From Polytrichum commune (Eukaryota; Streptophyta; Polytrichopsida; Polytrichales; Polytrichaceae): a DNA stretch of 64,000 nucleotides. Below the pieces are notes generated by a model. It did not search any database and had not been told where the DNA came from. It worked only from the letters and a program-made list of their open reading frames with translations. Positions 1 through 13,100 of this stretch are shown one piece after another. The translations under genes were made by a program, and so were the position numbers. Each line of letters opens with the position of its first letter. Position 1 is the stretch's first letter. The stretch covers positions 9,178,501 through 9,242,500 of the forward strand of contig OX485808.1 in the NCBI GenBank assembly GCA_950295325.1, in the 5' to 3' direction.

Positions 1-1028
1 ATGCACTTTTTAATTAATCATTTTTAACTAAAAAGAATGTAGACTACAAAAAATTGCAATGACATGGGCAATATAATTAATAGGGTGCAAAAGTATAGGC
101 CATTCTAGAGAATTAAGTAATCATAGGGAGCTTTTAATTCATGCCTTAGAGGTAAATAGCCCTTCGCCACATGTGGTGCACAAAAATTCTATAGAGTGAC
201 CTACCCGATTGAAAAACCTATCGATTTGAATAATGTCCATCTTCATCACTCAACTTATTGTTGTCATGTCTTCAAAATTATGTTGGAATATACGGGACAC
301 CATTGACAAGAACATGCAAAATATCAACCAAAAAATACATAATGTAGATTTAGTTGAGAAAATGCAAAGTTTGAATACATCATTTCCACAAATCCATCTT
401 CTAAAGCATTCAGATGGTTATAGAAATATGTCAAAATACTCTCTAAATAATTACACAATATTGTCACGGTTTGCCAGTGACAATCACATCACCCTTTGGT
501 ATTTATTTAAATGTTTTTTAGATACAACAAACTCATTTTGAACTCACAGTATAATTTATTTTTTAAAAGTTTGCATTATTTTTTTAAGCGAGTTATGATC
601 AAATTCAAATCTGTATGTACTTTTGTGGAATTGTTTTTGCAACCAATGACTTTTGTTGCACTTATATGAGTAAGGGTTTATCCGTTCAATTTTATTTTGT
701 TGTTAGCACCATTCCTTTTTGGGTTATATTTGCTACTCTATTAGAACTAAACCCTACACACTTGTCAATGTTACTTTCCATTTTGTTTCTAATTGTTGAT
801 ATTGTTTCAAAAATCAAATGCATACATCATTCTTTTCATCTTCAATGTGTAAAAAAACTAAAAAGACTTACAAAACAACACCATCACAATAATGCAAATA
901 TAACTAGATGACTCGTTGTTGGTGTATCACCCATTGGTTGACACCATTATACTTGAAGTTTTATATAAAGTTGTCATTGCCATGTTGTTTGCTAACATTG
1001 GTGGCTCAATAACACATTGAGGTAAATG

Positions 1029-1030
<2 letters not shown>

Positions 1031-1060
<30 letters not shown>
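1031..1060. repeat. (TA)15 microsatellite
   Basis: A pure TA dinucleotide run of about 30 bases is visible directly in the sequence. There is no nearby gene. Confidence 0.95.
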
Positions 1061-1065
<5 letters not shown>

Positions 1066-2922
1066 GGTCTTATTTGAAGACTTCTATTTGAGTGGTATGT
1101 GGTTAGTCACATACCTAAGGGGGGGGGGTTTACATGAACAACTCATTTTAAACACATAGTTTTATTGTTGTATGTATTTAGATCCACACCTAACCACCTA
1201 CCTCTCAAATATAGGTAGCGAGCTTATTGTTACGTCATAATAGAACACACAATGGTTCATTTGTGTGCGAACTGCACAATGTATCCTAGGCAACATTATG
1301 CAAGGTGGATGGGTCTTAAATGGTTGCTTATTCCTATTAGCCACTTCTCCTAGGACATGAAACACGCGATTAACACATATGGTCAGCAAATCCAAACTGA
1401 GGCCGCAACCACTATCCTTATAGGTTTCGAAGCTCATGTGAATATCTAATCATTACGAAAGTGGATATTATTGTGCTTAGTAACATTATTGAAGTCACAT
1501 TTAGCCACATACTACTCAAATATAGGTGTCCAATTAACCCTTAACTTCCCAAGCCCATGAAAGGTTTTTTTTTAGTGCATTTCGCTCAATGTTGGTTGTG
1601 GAATTTTCATGGGCAAGTTTTGAGGTCAGAATGAAAATTTTGTGTAGGATCTTGAAGCATGGGATATGAGCTATAACAAGGGAATAAAATGGGCATGAAT
1701 AACCCGTGGGGATTTAGAAGTATAACGATTGAAGGAAGTGATGCACAAGAAAAGGCCATGTTTTATCCTATGAAAAAGACCCTTGACCAATCAAATTCAT
1801 CTACAACATAAAGTGGAAGGCTTATGTGATCCACTAGATGGTTACGGCTCAATAGTTGAGCATCTCCACAAATTCTCATGCAAAAAGGTGCAAATCACAA
1901 TGGGCTAGCCAACTTGCATTTGGAGTATGTAAATTGTCCCATATTCCTAACCACATAAATGGAAAGGATTTCTAAAATTTTGAGAAGGTCCAAATGTTAA
2001 ACTGGATGGTCAATGTGAGCATAAAGGCCATTTCTATCTATCTATCTATCTCATTTTTTTATGTTCATGCAAAGTGTTCATAATAGTGGCATACTACTTA
2101 TTGGAGTCAAAACCTCCACATGAGCTCCCAACACCCAAATAAAAAGCATGACTCCTTCCCACTTTGACATACTTTTACACATTTTAATCAACTACAAATT
2201 GCATGCCCCCTATGTCCATGAGTATATATCCATTTTGGCTTGATGTTCATAGATACTTTGATTGTGGATGAATGACTTAGGTGAAGTTGGGGCATCCCAT
2301 GGTTATTTTCTCAGGGCCCACATGAACAAACACACATTGTTGAATAATGTAATCTACCCTCCAAATATCAATATATGATCAATATTACAATTTTGATACC
2401 CACGAGTAGGTTCTTAATACTATTGTTGATGTTGATTATTGATACCATGCATTCACCATAGGGTAGATGTGCCAACAACTAACATAGAAATAATCTAGAC
2501 ACATGTATTTTAGTGGCATATATGCTCAAGTGGGGATCTAAACAAGGACATTAAAAACCCCATTTAGCACATATTGGACTACTTGCTCAAAATACGCTAA
2601 CCATTATAGGCTCGATAGTAAGCATGATCGGGGGACCTACATGACCAGTTAACGAGCATATGCATCTTCATTGTTCTAAAGAATAAGATATTCATACGAA
2701 CCGTGAAAACCGTGACGCAAACGACTATGGGCACGATTTGAATTTGCTAATCATCACACACTGATTGCGTGCTTCGTATCCTACAAAACAAAACATCCCA
2801 ATACCACTTGTCTACCTTGTATATATAACTCCGACATTGGTATAGTGACACCACAGATAAGATAGCAACACCTTAAACCAATACAACCCCCCAGAACCAA
2901 CACCCTCAAAATCTTGCATGAT

Positions 2923-3140
2923 AAGTACATGTTGATTGTGAGAATGTTCACCATGTGAACATCAAACCTCCCCCCTCAGCGTAACGGTGTTGGGTGACAA
3001 CACGGTTTTCACTTCAAAAGCATTTGTATTTAAGTACATGTTGATTATGAGAATGTTCACCATGTGAACATCAAACCTCCCCCCCCAGCGTAACGGTGTT
3101 GGGTGACAACACGGTTTTCACTTCAAAAGCATTTGTACTT
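2923..3140. repeat. 109-bp tandem duplication
   Basis: Two adjacent copies begin with 'aagtacatgttgatt' at 2923 and 3032, a period of 109 bp. They are nearly identical through the block ending 'caaaagcatttgta'. They differ by single bases and by the length of a C run. The unit overlaps the downstream part of an R1-family repeat, so the duplication arose after that repeat inserted. Confidence 0.9.
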
Positions 3141-3469
3141 ATTATTACGATATTGGGGAAGGGAAAAAGGGAAGGGGAACTTGCAGTACACTTGGTCTCT
3201 TTTTCTCTACTTGGGAATAATTAAGGTTATTTGGTACATACATCTACCGCATGTATGCCAAACACCTTAACTTCCCAAGTGAAGGTGCTCCTCCTTTACG
3301 TGGCCCTTTAGAAGGTTGCTTGTAAATGCCATTGCACTCCCTTTTTATCACCCGGGAAAAGGGACTCGATCTTCTAGACGGGCAATTTAGCGTCCACGGC
3401 AGTCAACCCGGACGCACTTGACGCCCTCTTTTTGTTGGCAATGGACTAATAAAGAAGCCCACAAAAATG

Positions 3470-3822
3470 GATAACATTACCCAACCCAATACTCTTAACT
3501 CCGGCGCGGAGTTCGATGCGGCTCCGGGGAGGTTCGGATGCCAGCTCCGGTGGGTTCGGGTGGGTTGGGGCAAAAATTGCCCCCTATTTTTTTGATTGGG
3601 TGGGGCCTTACTTGATCTCATAAGGGGCCTCCTAGGGTAATTTGGGGCCATAGAACCCAAATTTAGCAAAAAAAAACCAAAAAAAGTCATCAAGGGGCCA
3701 AAACGGGGAGGGCCAGAAAAATGGACCCACCGGAGCTGGCATCCGAACCTCCCCGGAGCCGCATCGGAGCCGCATCGAACTCCGCGCCGGAGTTAAGAGT
3801 ATTGGGTTGGGTAATGTTAGGG
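3470..3822. mobile_element. Foldback MITE with ~90-bp inverted arms
   Basis: The left arm (3470 to about 3560) and the right arm (about 3725-3822) are near-perfect inverted repeats, sharing 'taacattacccaaccc' at the tips and the block 'aactccggcgcggagttc'. The direct repeat 'cacaaaaatg' lies immediately outside both ends (3460-3469 and 3823-3832), fitting a 9-10 bp target duplication as made by Mutator-type transposases. The right arm carries an extra ~12-bp duplication (two 'gagccgcatcg' units). There is no coding capacity. The ends and sequence differ from the 355-bp MITE family elsewhere in the window. Superfamily assignment is inference from the duplication length. Confidence 0.82.
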
Positions 3823-3832
3823 CACAAAAATG

Positions 3833-6531
3833 AGAGGGAAAGGCGTGATGGAAATGACACCTTGGGGGCGCCTTACGGGTGGTCAAAGCCCATTAAATAA
3901 CTTGCGAGTCAACAATCTTCATCCGACGGTGGGGATGCGCTTCGGGGGTGGAGATCGAGGGCCGAGATCGGTCCCCTGACACGAGATGGTTTGTGGGGTT
4001 GTCTTTTGGTAGACCTGGACACTCGACAATGGCCAAGGAAGTGACAGGATGCATGGACGGATGGATGGATGGGTGCATGGATGGATGATTAGTTAGTTGG
4101 ATGAAGGTACATATGGGTGGATGAAATCCATTGCGAACATTCCTCGTACTTGGAGACCTGCAGCCATGGATGGAGGGTCGACAAAAAGGAGCCGCTTTAG
4201 CCTTTTAGGTTGAGTGGCATGTCTTCACCGAACGCGAATCTTGGGTGCCCAACTTAATAATAACATTGTTTATCATAGTCTACGCCCCTCACATGTGAAG
4301 CTTTGGTATCATACAATAAATAAGGGGTTTGTGTCCCTTTAACTTACCTACACCGCCACGCAAGCAAATTGTTGGCACTATGGTGTGGTGGCCTCGGGTA
4401 GGGCATGCTTACAATTCAATCCCTCGCTCAAAATCAATACACTGGAGTGAAACCTTACATTTTGAGTACATATCAAAGTTGTGAATCCCCCCACATGTTG
4501 TCGTGTTGATTTCAGATTGTTTATAGACAAGTTTTTAAAAGTTTTACAGTTTTTGCATGCAAAATTCCGAGAAGGCATACTTTGGTGTTGCATCACTTCC
4601 ATCTTCATGTACTTCTCGGTGCCCCCTGTGTCTTGCCGTGAACCCGTCAAGCAAATATTTTAGGACTATGTGCAGGTGAAATAGGTTTGAATTGGGTCAT
4701 CCACACTATGTTTAACTGGGTTAGAAATGTTAGACCCTTGTATTTATTGGATACATTGTATCTCGAAGGACAACATTTGCAAGTATTTTGTCCAATGAAA
4801 GGATATCTGACATCTTTTCCGTGGCATCACCATGTGAACTATTTGAATTGAGTGGAATGATCGAGTGTTCAACCAAGAGCCCATTACCATAACTTTGTAA
4901 ACATGTTTCGAGTTTATATATGAGTTTGCAGCTATGACTAGATGAAACATCCTTAATTCATGCCAACACATCTCTCTCTCTAGCAATGGCAAGCCAACAA
5001 AGCCAAGTTTCTCATTTATCATGTACGGGAAGACAACTTGTGCTAAAGTGCTCTAACACATCAAGACATGCCTAGTAGTAGAGCATTATTTTCTTTGCAA
5101 ATTTAACGAAGCATGGGGTACTCGTGTGATTTTTGTGCATCAAACACATGGTTGTTTGGTGGAATTGGAAAATGAAGTGAGTGTAGGTTTCACACGGGCT
5201 TTGGCCCAATCTCTTCTCCATCCTCCCTTTTTTTTTGCTTTTTCTTGGTGGGTTTGGGAGGCAAGTTGTCCTCTTTTACATGACGATGTGGCGTGCTTGA
5301 GGTGCTCCACCTCTCTTCCAATTGATGTGTGTCTTCTTCTCCTTGGTTTTCAAATTGGGTACATTGTAGGTGATAAGCAGGTTCAAAACTTTGATGCCAA
5401 AGTGCTATTGTTTTGAGGTGACACATGAGAATTTGTAAAGGTTCCGACTAATAGAATTGAGACATGTAACAATTTGCTCAAATTTTGAGTAGATTCGCAA
5501 GGAATATGCTTTTCACCTATGGTAGGGAAGACGTGCTTAAATCCAACAGAGCAATAATATGAACACCTATATTTCAATGTATATGGTTAGGTGTGGACCT
5601 AAAAACGGACACCAATAAGACATGTGTTGGAAAGAGATTGGACCACTAGCTCATTATATTCATATGCTAATTTAGACTCTATAGTGAACATGATTTGGGG
5701 AACCTATATGACCACTTTATGAATACAAAAAACTTCGCCTTGACAATGAATAAAATATAACTACACGCACATTTTCGATTTGCTAAGATTTCATCTTGCA
5801 CTAATTGCATGTTTCATATCGTATGAGAAGTGGGTGCAGAGAGGAAAGTATCCGAATAGCACAAGTATACCTTAGTTGGCCTTTTGTCTCCAAAAAAACC
5901 AAATAAATAGACAAGAACCCCTGGGCTCTGAAATCTTCCCCCTCCCGACATTCCAGGCCTGTAGAACCGGTCAAGTGGACATTGAGCGCATCATTGGCTA
6001 CCATCTGGATAATGTTAACGCACCGCCTCAGATCTAGTACTGGTGTAGATGCTAGCTCCCCGGTGGGTCTCCACCACTTGGGGTCAGAGCCCAGTCAAAG
6101 GCAGATCAGATCTTTCTCGATGAACCTATGAGCATCTACGTAATTGTAGAATAGGAGAAAGTGGGAATGTCTGTTTCACGTACATGTGTGCAGATGAGAT
6201 CTAGGTGTTTGGGAAGATGTGTATTTCGGGAGGGTGTCTGTTGTTGCAGAGAAGGGTATGGCTATGGTGGCAGCGTCCGTGGAAGCAGGGAGTGGTGCCG
6301 TCCTGGCCGGCTAAGCTAAGCTATGGCACGCAAGGAAACGAGATTGCGGCCGCGCCTCACCGTTGCGTCACGAGCCCCGGTTCCATCGACACCGGTTTCA
6401 CCTGACGCCGTGGACCACAGCGTTGGCAACTTCAAACCCTAGGAACGTTCCCAGCTGGGGTTTGCAAACACCAAAGCTGTTGGACGGATGACTTTCGATG
6501 CGGTAGGGATGTTTGCGGTGATGTCGGTCAC
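3833..6531. other. Intergenic, R1 repeat fragments
   Basis: No gene is supported. A short GGAT-type simple repeat lies near 4055-4090. Segments at about 4400-4660 and 5575-5960 match R1-family modules also seen near 2.5, 25.0-25.4 and 57 kb. The 5575-5960 copy shows the family order: a 'ggtgtggacctaaa' block, a 'gacctatatgacca' block, then a 'cgtatgagaagtggg' block. Confidence 0.55.
5575..5960 (+). repeat. R1 dispersed repeat copy
   Basis: This copy shares an ordered series of blocks with sequence near 2520-2830, 22790-22930, 24990-25260 and 56940-57230 (same orientation), and with 1170-1440, 22320-22520 and 26890-27380 (reverse orientation). Divergence is high. No terminal repeats or target duplications could be defined, so the element class is unknown. 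Confidence 0.6.
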
Positions 6532-6863
6532 GGTGGCTGTCGGGAGAGAGAGTGGTATCATGTTGGAGTGAGAGGGTTTCGACCTCGTTACTCCGTGGTT
6601 GCGGCTGGTGAGGGTTTGAGCCGTAATTGGTGAGGGAATTGGATGACCTTTGAGGTCGTAGGATGTGTTGCGGGTGTGAGGATGTGTTGAGGATCATGGT
6701 GGCTGTCGAGAGATGGAGCTTTGACACCTTGGGGTGAGGGTTTCAAATCGTTTGCTCCAAGGTTGCGGCTGGTGAGGGTTGAGGCGTAATTGGTGAGGAA
6801 ATTGGAGGTTCTTTGAGGTTCAATCGTTGAGGTGTGTGGAGCATGTGAGGATGTGTTGACGAT
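6532..6863. repeat. 166-bp tandem duplication in the 5' flank of ARABIDILLO
   Basis: 'ggtggctgtcg' begins copies at 6532 and 6698, and a degraded third start lies at about 6863. Both copies contain 'ggttgcggctggtgagggtt' and a 'cgtaattggtgagg' block. It sits about 0.3-0.6 kb upstream of the first in-frame ATG, so it is in the promoter or 5' UTR. Whether it carries regulatory sites is unknown. Confidence 0.85.
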
Positions 6864-7161
6864 GTGGCTGTGGATCAGATCGTATGCGCGATGATGTTGT
6901 TTTGCTGCTGTGGTTGCACCGGCGGCAGCTTGGAGCTTGTAACGGAAGAAGCGTATTTATGGCGGATATGAAGGGGCACACAGGGTTTACTACGCTTGGT
7001 TGTGGTAGCATGTTGAATGTTTAGGATGTGGTGGAATTTCTGAAGCCCTGCGAGAGGCAGAATCGTGGAATTTTTCTAAGCAAGAGGTGGAGGGTAAGGT
7101 TAGTGAATTGGAAGCATTTTGGCAAAGAAATGTTGAGTCTTCCACGGCGAGGAGGAGAACA

Positions 7162-10100
7162 ATGAAACATGTCATTGGGGCTTCCGATGATAACATGTCA
7201 AACAAGCGGCGGCGCAATAATAATAATAACAATAATGTTGCAGCAGATGATCAGGATCGGCCAGTTATGGTGTACAAGAAAGCCAGGGTAGTAGTACCGG
7301 CGACGGCGGCGACGTCTGCGTCTGTTTTACCAGTTGCACAGACGTCGTCGTCATCATCATCATCATCGTCATCGTCATCAGCTGCTGAGACAATTGAAGG
7401 AGGAGGATTGCATCATAACACCATCGCAGATTGGACGAGTTTACCAGATGACACGGTTCTTGGGTTGTTCAATCTTTTGAACTACAGGGACAGGGCGAGT
7501 TTAGCTTCGGTTTGCAAGACATGGAGAGTTCTTGCACGGTCAACTTCGTTATGGACATCCTTAGATCTACGTGCACACAAGATGGACTCGGAGACTGTTT
7601 CAACTCTTTCATCTCGGTGTGCGCAGCTTCGAAAGCTCAGATTTCGAGGAGGAGCTGCTGCAAGTTCAATTGTGGGTTTACAAGCAAGGGAGCTTCAAGA
7701 TCTCAGTGGAGATTGTTGCAGCCATCTTTCAGATGCAGCTCTCTCCATGGTGGTTGCTTTACATGTGAATTTGGAGAGTTTACAGCTCGGTTCGGATTGC
7801 GAAAGGGTTACGAGTGAAGCATTGAAGGTGGTGGCAGTTTGTTGCCCTAAATTACGACGTCTACGTGTCTCCGGTGTGCGAGAAGTAGATAAAGATGCCA
7901 TCTTCACGTTGTTTAAGCATTGCAATGGTCTTACAGAGCTTGGGTTTCTCGACAGTAACACAATTGACGAAAAGGGTTTTTTGTCTGTGGCCACCAGTCT
8001 GAGGTTTCTTTCAGTTGCTGGGTGTAACTGCATTTTGTGGAACACGGCTGCACAAGTTTGGAGTAACTTGCCTAATCTGGTTGGATTGGACGTGTCAAGG
8101 ACGGAGATTACACCCAACGCTGTGACACAGCTGCTTGGAGCTCCAAGTCTACAGGTGGTGTGTGCTTTGAACTGTTCAGTTCTTGAAGAAGGAAGCTACA
8201 CGAAACCATCTTCTCTGAAAAACAAGGCAGTCTTGCTAGCCCGATTTACGGATCTTATTGAAGGATTGGAATCTTTACGTTGTGGTGGAAGGAATTCAAA
8301 GGGTTCGGGTTCAGCCTCAAATTCTGTCTGCAGCACGTCGGATTTCACAGTTTCTGCTGCTGGAAAGTCAATTATGAGTGGTGGTAACTCAAGGAACAAC
8401 TCCAATCAGGAAGTTGCAGAATGGACTGAGTGGATGCTCTCTCACACTCTTTTGAAGATTGCAGAGAGCAATACTACAGGTTTGGATAGTTTTTGGCTGA
8501 GGCAGGGGACATCTGTCATGCTTCGTCTTGTGCAAAGTGCACAGGAGGACGTGCAGGAAAGGGCTGCTACTGCATTAGCTACATTTGTGGTTGTTGATGA
8601 TGAGAATGCGACTGTGGATCCGGGGAGGGCAGAAGCTGTCATGAATGGAGGTGGCATAGCATTACTATTAGGTCTTGCGAAATCATGCCGTGAAGGGGTG
8701 CAGTCTGAAGCTGCCAAGGTATCTATCTGTTTACAATCTACACTTCTCAAGGATTTTAGTGTGCAAGTACATATTAGGTCTCCATGTGCATGGGTTTTTA
8801 TAGAAGGGAGGAAAATGAAGGCCAACCACACCCTGAAACACCAAGGCTTTGTTCTTGTGATGTTTTGTCAGCTATAACTTTGCCTTAATCTCTTGTCTAA
8901 GTTGAATGGGGACTGTTTTGTTGCCATTCATCTTCTCCTTTGCATCTGTATTTATTGATCTAATCATTTGTTTTGTCTTTCTTTCCTGTCCAGGCTATTG
9001 CAAACTTGTCTGTGAACACAGAAGTTGCAAAAGCAGTGGCAATGGAAGGTGGAATTAGTATTCTGGCTGCCCTGGCAAGGTCTCCAAATAAGTGGGTGGC
9101 TGAGGAGGCAGCAGGAGGTCTCTGGAACCTCTCAGTTGGCGAAGAGCACAAGGTGAAGATCTGTTTCTATTAGTTGGATTTCAGCCAAACAGGCAGTTAG
9201 CCTTGCATCACCAAGATTGTCCCTGTTTTGACACTGGGGTGGGGACTTAGAGTTGAGAATGTGACCCATGGGTACATGTTAGTTCTTTGGCACTCTTGAA
9301 GTAATTTGGTCACTCACAAGCTGGACTGTTTTCTGTGATTAGGGTGCCATAGCTGAAGCAGGTGCGATTGAAGCACTGGTGGAACTAGCATTTAAGTGGC
9401 CTGCTGGAGGAGAGGGTGTCTTGGTAAGCACTTGCATTACTTGATTAGGGTTTAAAATATAGTCTTGAATTTGAGTTAGAAGTTTGTGAGGCAGATCAAC
9501 AGATCATGTGTGGATTTTTCATGAAATTGTTGATTGTATCACTTTCGATGTCTCATTTTCATTCCACTTTTTCTTCTACGAACTTTTCATCTCTAGGCTG
9601 TACATTCATGTCTTGTGACCCTAACTTATCATTCTTCCTTCTCCTCTACTCTTGCATTTGGCAACAGGGTGGACAATCTTGAAATTATTCATTTCTTCAA
9701 TATATCTTCAGGGATGATTTAGTGAAATGACCTGATTGTCAGTGCTCTTTGTTGGCGCAATCCCTTTTCTTTGTAGTGTCAACAGAACCAGTGACATGGT
9801 ATTCATATAAGGGGTTCTTGAACATTAGAGTTATGTTGATTTCAGTGTTCTGAGTTGTTTCCCATTTTGCTTCTGCAAAATTGTTATTCCTCATCAAACA
9901 ACTGGTAGTGTACGTGTCAGAAATTGGCTGACATTGAATATTTTTGTACTGGATAGCAGGAAAGAGCAGCAGGCGCTCTGGCCAACTTGGCAGCTGATGA
10001 CAAATGCAGCATGGAGGTTGCCACAGCTGGTGGTGTACGTGCACTTGTCATGCTTGCACGCTTTTGCAACCATGAAGGTGTGCAAGAACAGGTGATGGCC

Positions 10101-13100
10101 TCATTCCAGCTATGTTGCTTATTTATTAAAATTATGAAATGCAATTTACAGTCAGAAATACAAGAGACACTAGGTGCTGAAGATAATTAAGGATGCTGAA
10201 ATGGACTGAATTTTATTTAGAGGTAATTAGGACCACTCTTCTACTCATCTGTGCTCACATAAGTTGGTTTTGAAAGGGAGTGACATTTTTCCCAGGATAG
10301 CCTACAATGCTCCTGCAGGAAAATGCATTCAGAGCAATCCTAGAGAGAAAGGGGAACTAGATTGATGGGTGTAAAAAATGGATATGTGATTATTTGTCTT
10401 GAATTGAGGAATTTGGATTGTAATGAGCTTGCTCTATCTTTAGGAGTCCAGCTATTGTCTAGAATACTAGAATAGGCATTGTCTATCTTAAAGGTTAGAA
10501 AGCATTATTCATTGAAATTGAGAAGGACCTCTGAGGACTTTGAGGAGCTCACCAGGGTCCACGCAATATAACATTTGATTTTCTGCGAGGGAATAAAATC
10601 AAAGTGAGTTTTTAGTGTCATAGTGTATGTGATTAGGTTTTGAAATATTGAAGCTTGCAAGTAATGATTAGTTTTTCTGAAGCAATCTATGTGTACTTAC
10701 CAGTGTGGTTTCTTCTTTGTTGCAAGAGGAAGTAGACTCGTGACATTGACCCCAGGCCATGAGAAGTTCTCCTCAATATGTGTTCTTCCAGATTCAAGAG
10801 TTGAGTAGACGTCAACAATCTGATTTTTTTTTTCCATCTTGTTTGGCAGGCTGCACGTGCTTTGGCAAATCTTGCAGCACATGGAGACAGCAATGGAAAC
10901 AATGCTGCTGTGGGGCGAGAAACAGGGGCATTGGAAGCTCTAGTGCAACTCACCTGCTCAACCCATGAAGGCGTTATGTATGACCCTTCTCCTTAGGACT
11001 CAACACCTAAATGATAAGAAATTATTGACTACTTCACATTGTCCCTGTGGTTCTTTTTTGACCTTGGTGATTTTGAATGATAGGTGAGGTGATGCATTAT
11101 GTGTGTGGAGGTGAAGGAGCTTGGTAAGTTTTTAACTGAATGCCCTTGGATGTAAATGCAGGCAAGAAGCTGCTGGGGCATTGTGGAATCTTTCTTTTGA
11201 TGATAGAAACCGAGAGGCCATTGCAGCAGCTGGTGGTGTTGAGGCATTGGTCAGTTTGCCTACTTATTGACTATTTCTTTCCCTTATCCATAGGAAAAAT
11301 CACCTAATATTGCTTAAAAGTCTATCTAGATTTATGATATCCCACTTTTTGGGAGTCTTTTGTACAAGTCTGTCAAATAAACCTATTTGCATTCTTGCAA
11401 ATTTGAATGTGCCAAGTGCAATTAGTTTGTAAATGTGCCAGAAACTTATGTGAGTTGTTACGATGATTTTCCTAGTGATATAATGAGCTTATAGGAGCAT
11501 GGTGGAAACTGCCCTGCAGTTGAGTTGTTCTGGGAGATGGGAGCTCTTGCATGGCCGAGCAGGCATTAAACTTTGAATCGCTTGGTTGTGCAGGTTGCTT
11601 TGGCTCGAAGTTGCACGAATGGCATTGGGACACAAGGTTTGCAAGAAAGGGCTGCCGGTGCACTATGGGGGCTGTCTGTCTCTGAAGCCAATAGGTGAGA
11701 CCACTAAACTTGGTTGTTAATATGAAGGGTCGAACAGTCAATTTTGAATGGAAAGTGCATTGTTCATGATAATTTCTTCTTGCATTTCTGAATTCTTTAT
11801 GGTGGAGATATATGAGATTTGCTTCTGTTCAGTGAAGATCGTGTTGCTCATGATCCTTTGATTGTCTATTGTTGTTCAGCATTGCTATTGGTCGTGAAGG
11901 TGGGGTTGGCCCCCTTATTATGTTGGCGCGATCCAACTTTGAGGTATGTTTTACAAAGGATTTGAAATGACTTGAAAGGACTATCTTCTAGTGTTTCTAG
12001 TCTATGTGTTCCCATGGTTTTGTCTTGTTAATGCAGAGGCTTGAGAAGCTGGTGCTTGTGTTCTGTAATCTTGCCCTGCTATATATTAAGGATGTCAAAT
12101 TATGTTCAGATCTGCAGTCATATTCTGCAAACCTGAAAGACATTATCGTTTATGTTGTATACGATTATCTTAGTCTTGTGCCATCCTGGCCCGTTGCATG
12201 ACCTGTGTCCCCCTGTGATCCCCCTTCTGTCTGGAACGGCTGGCAACGGTGGGGCGATGGCCTCACCATGTCCATTCATGTTTTTCATTCTATTTTTAAG
12301 TAACTGGAAGGTGAAACATGCGCAAGGATTTATATCTGCTGATTTCTTGTTCTGTTTACCTCTATGTAAACTCATGTTTTGTGTTTGGGTTACTATGATG
12401 ACAGGATGTTCATGAAACGGCTGCTGGAGCCCTATGGAACCTTGCTTTTAATCCTGGGAATGCATTGCGCATGGTGGAGGAGGAAGGGGTTCCTGCACTT
12501 GTACATTTGTGCTCATCGTCAAGATCCAAAATGGCAAGGTTCATGGCAGCACTGGCTCTTGCCTACATGTTTGATGGAAGGTGAGTTGCAGCTTCTGACC
12601 TTACCACTTGGGGGTTCTTCAGAGGTCCCTGATATAAAGTCCTGTCGCGCTCCTTATTACAATATCTAGCATCTAGAACTCAAATCAGATCAATCATTCT
12701 AGATTTGTTCACGAGAATGGTTGTTTTGATTTGTCAATTATTGTATGGTCATGCTGGGTCTACATGCTTGTTTACAGCCTTAGCATGAAAGGCCTCTTGA
12801 TGTGTGATGGAGACATTAATTGTAGTGTTTGTCTCTTCTGATGAATATCGTGGTATTTTCTGAAAGGGACAGAAGTGACTTGATAAATTCAACAATGTAT
12901 GTTGCAATTGTCACTCTCCTTATTAGTTTGGTAGAAACCAAAAGTTTTTTTGGCATTTTAGCTGGATGGCTTAATTGGAGGACACAGAATTGTTTCTAAT
13001 TTACTCGTACACAAGTGAGGGTGTTCTTTCGAACAGGCTTATTGCCAGATCCAGAAATACTTATGGGTTCAACAAGGCCATTTTAAACACAGTGAAATTT

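Larger units (their letters stand above)
1..3400. other. Intergenic, degraded dispersed repeats
   Basis: No gene is supported. All open frames are short and lack family resemblance. About 1170-1440 (reverse orientation) and 2520-2960 (forward) resemble other R1-family copies in this window; shared blocks include one with a 'caaatatagg' core and one around 'atgaaacacgcgatt'. A TCTA microsatellite lies near 2036-2052 and a run of 10 G at 1129-1138. Nothing else is recognisable. Confidence 0.6.

Noticed and set aside
3403-3886. Minus-strand frames over 3.4-3.9 kb
   Set aside because: They come from the GC-rich inverted arms of a MITE.
7087-7161. Coding start at 7087
   Set aside because: That codon is GTG. 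The first in-frame ATG after the upstream stop is 7162, and the family-like MSNKRRR start is 7195.
7695-8831. Minus-strand frames opposite ARABIDILLO exon 1
   Set aside because: Antisense shadows of a clearly coding exon.
8719-8877. C-terminal extension of exon 1
   Set aside because: It reads through an AAG|GTATCT donor. Conserved ARM sequence resumes in phase at 8994, so this is intron.
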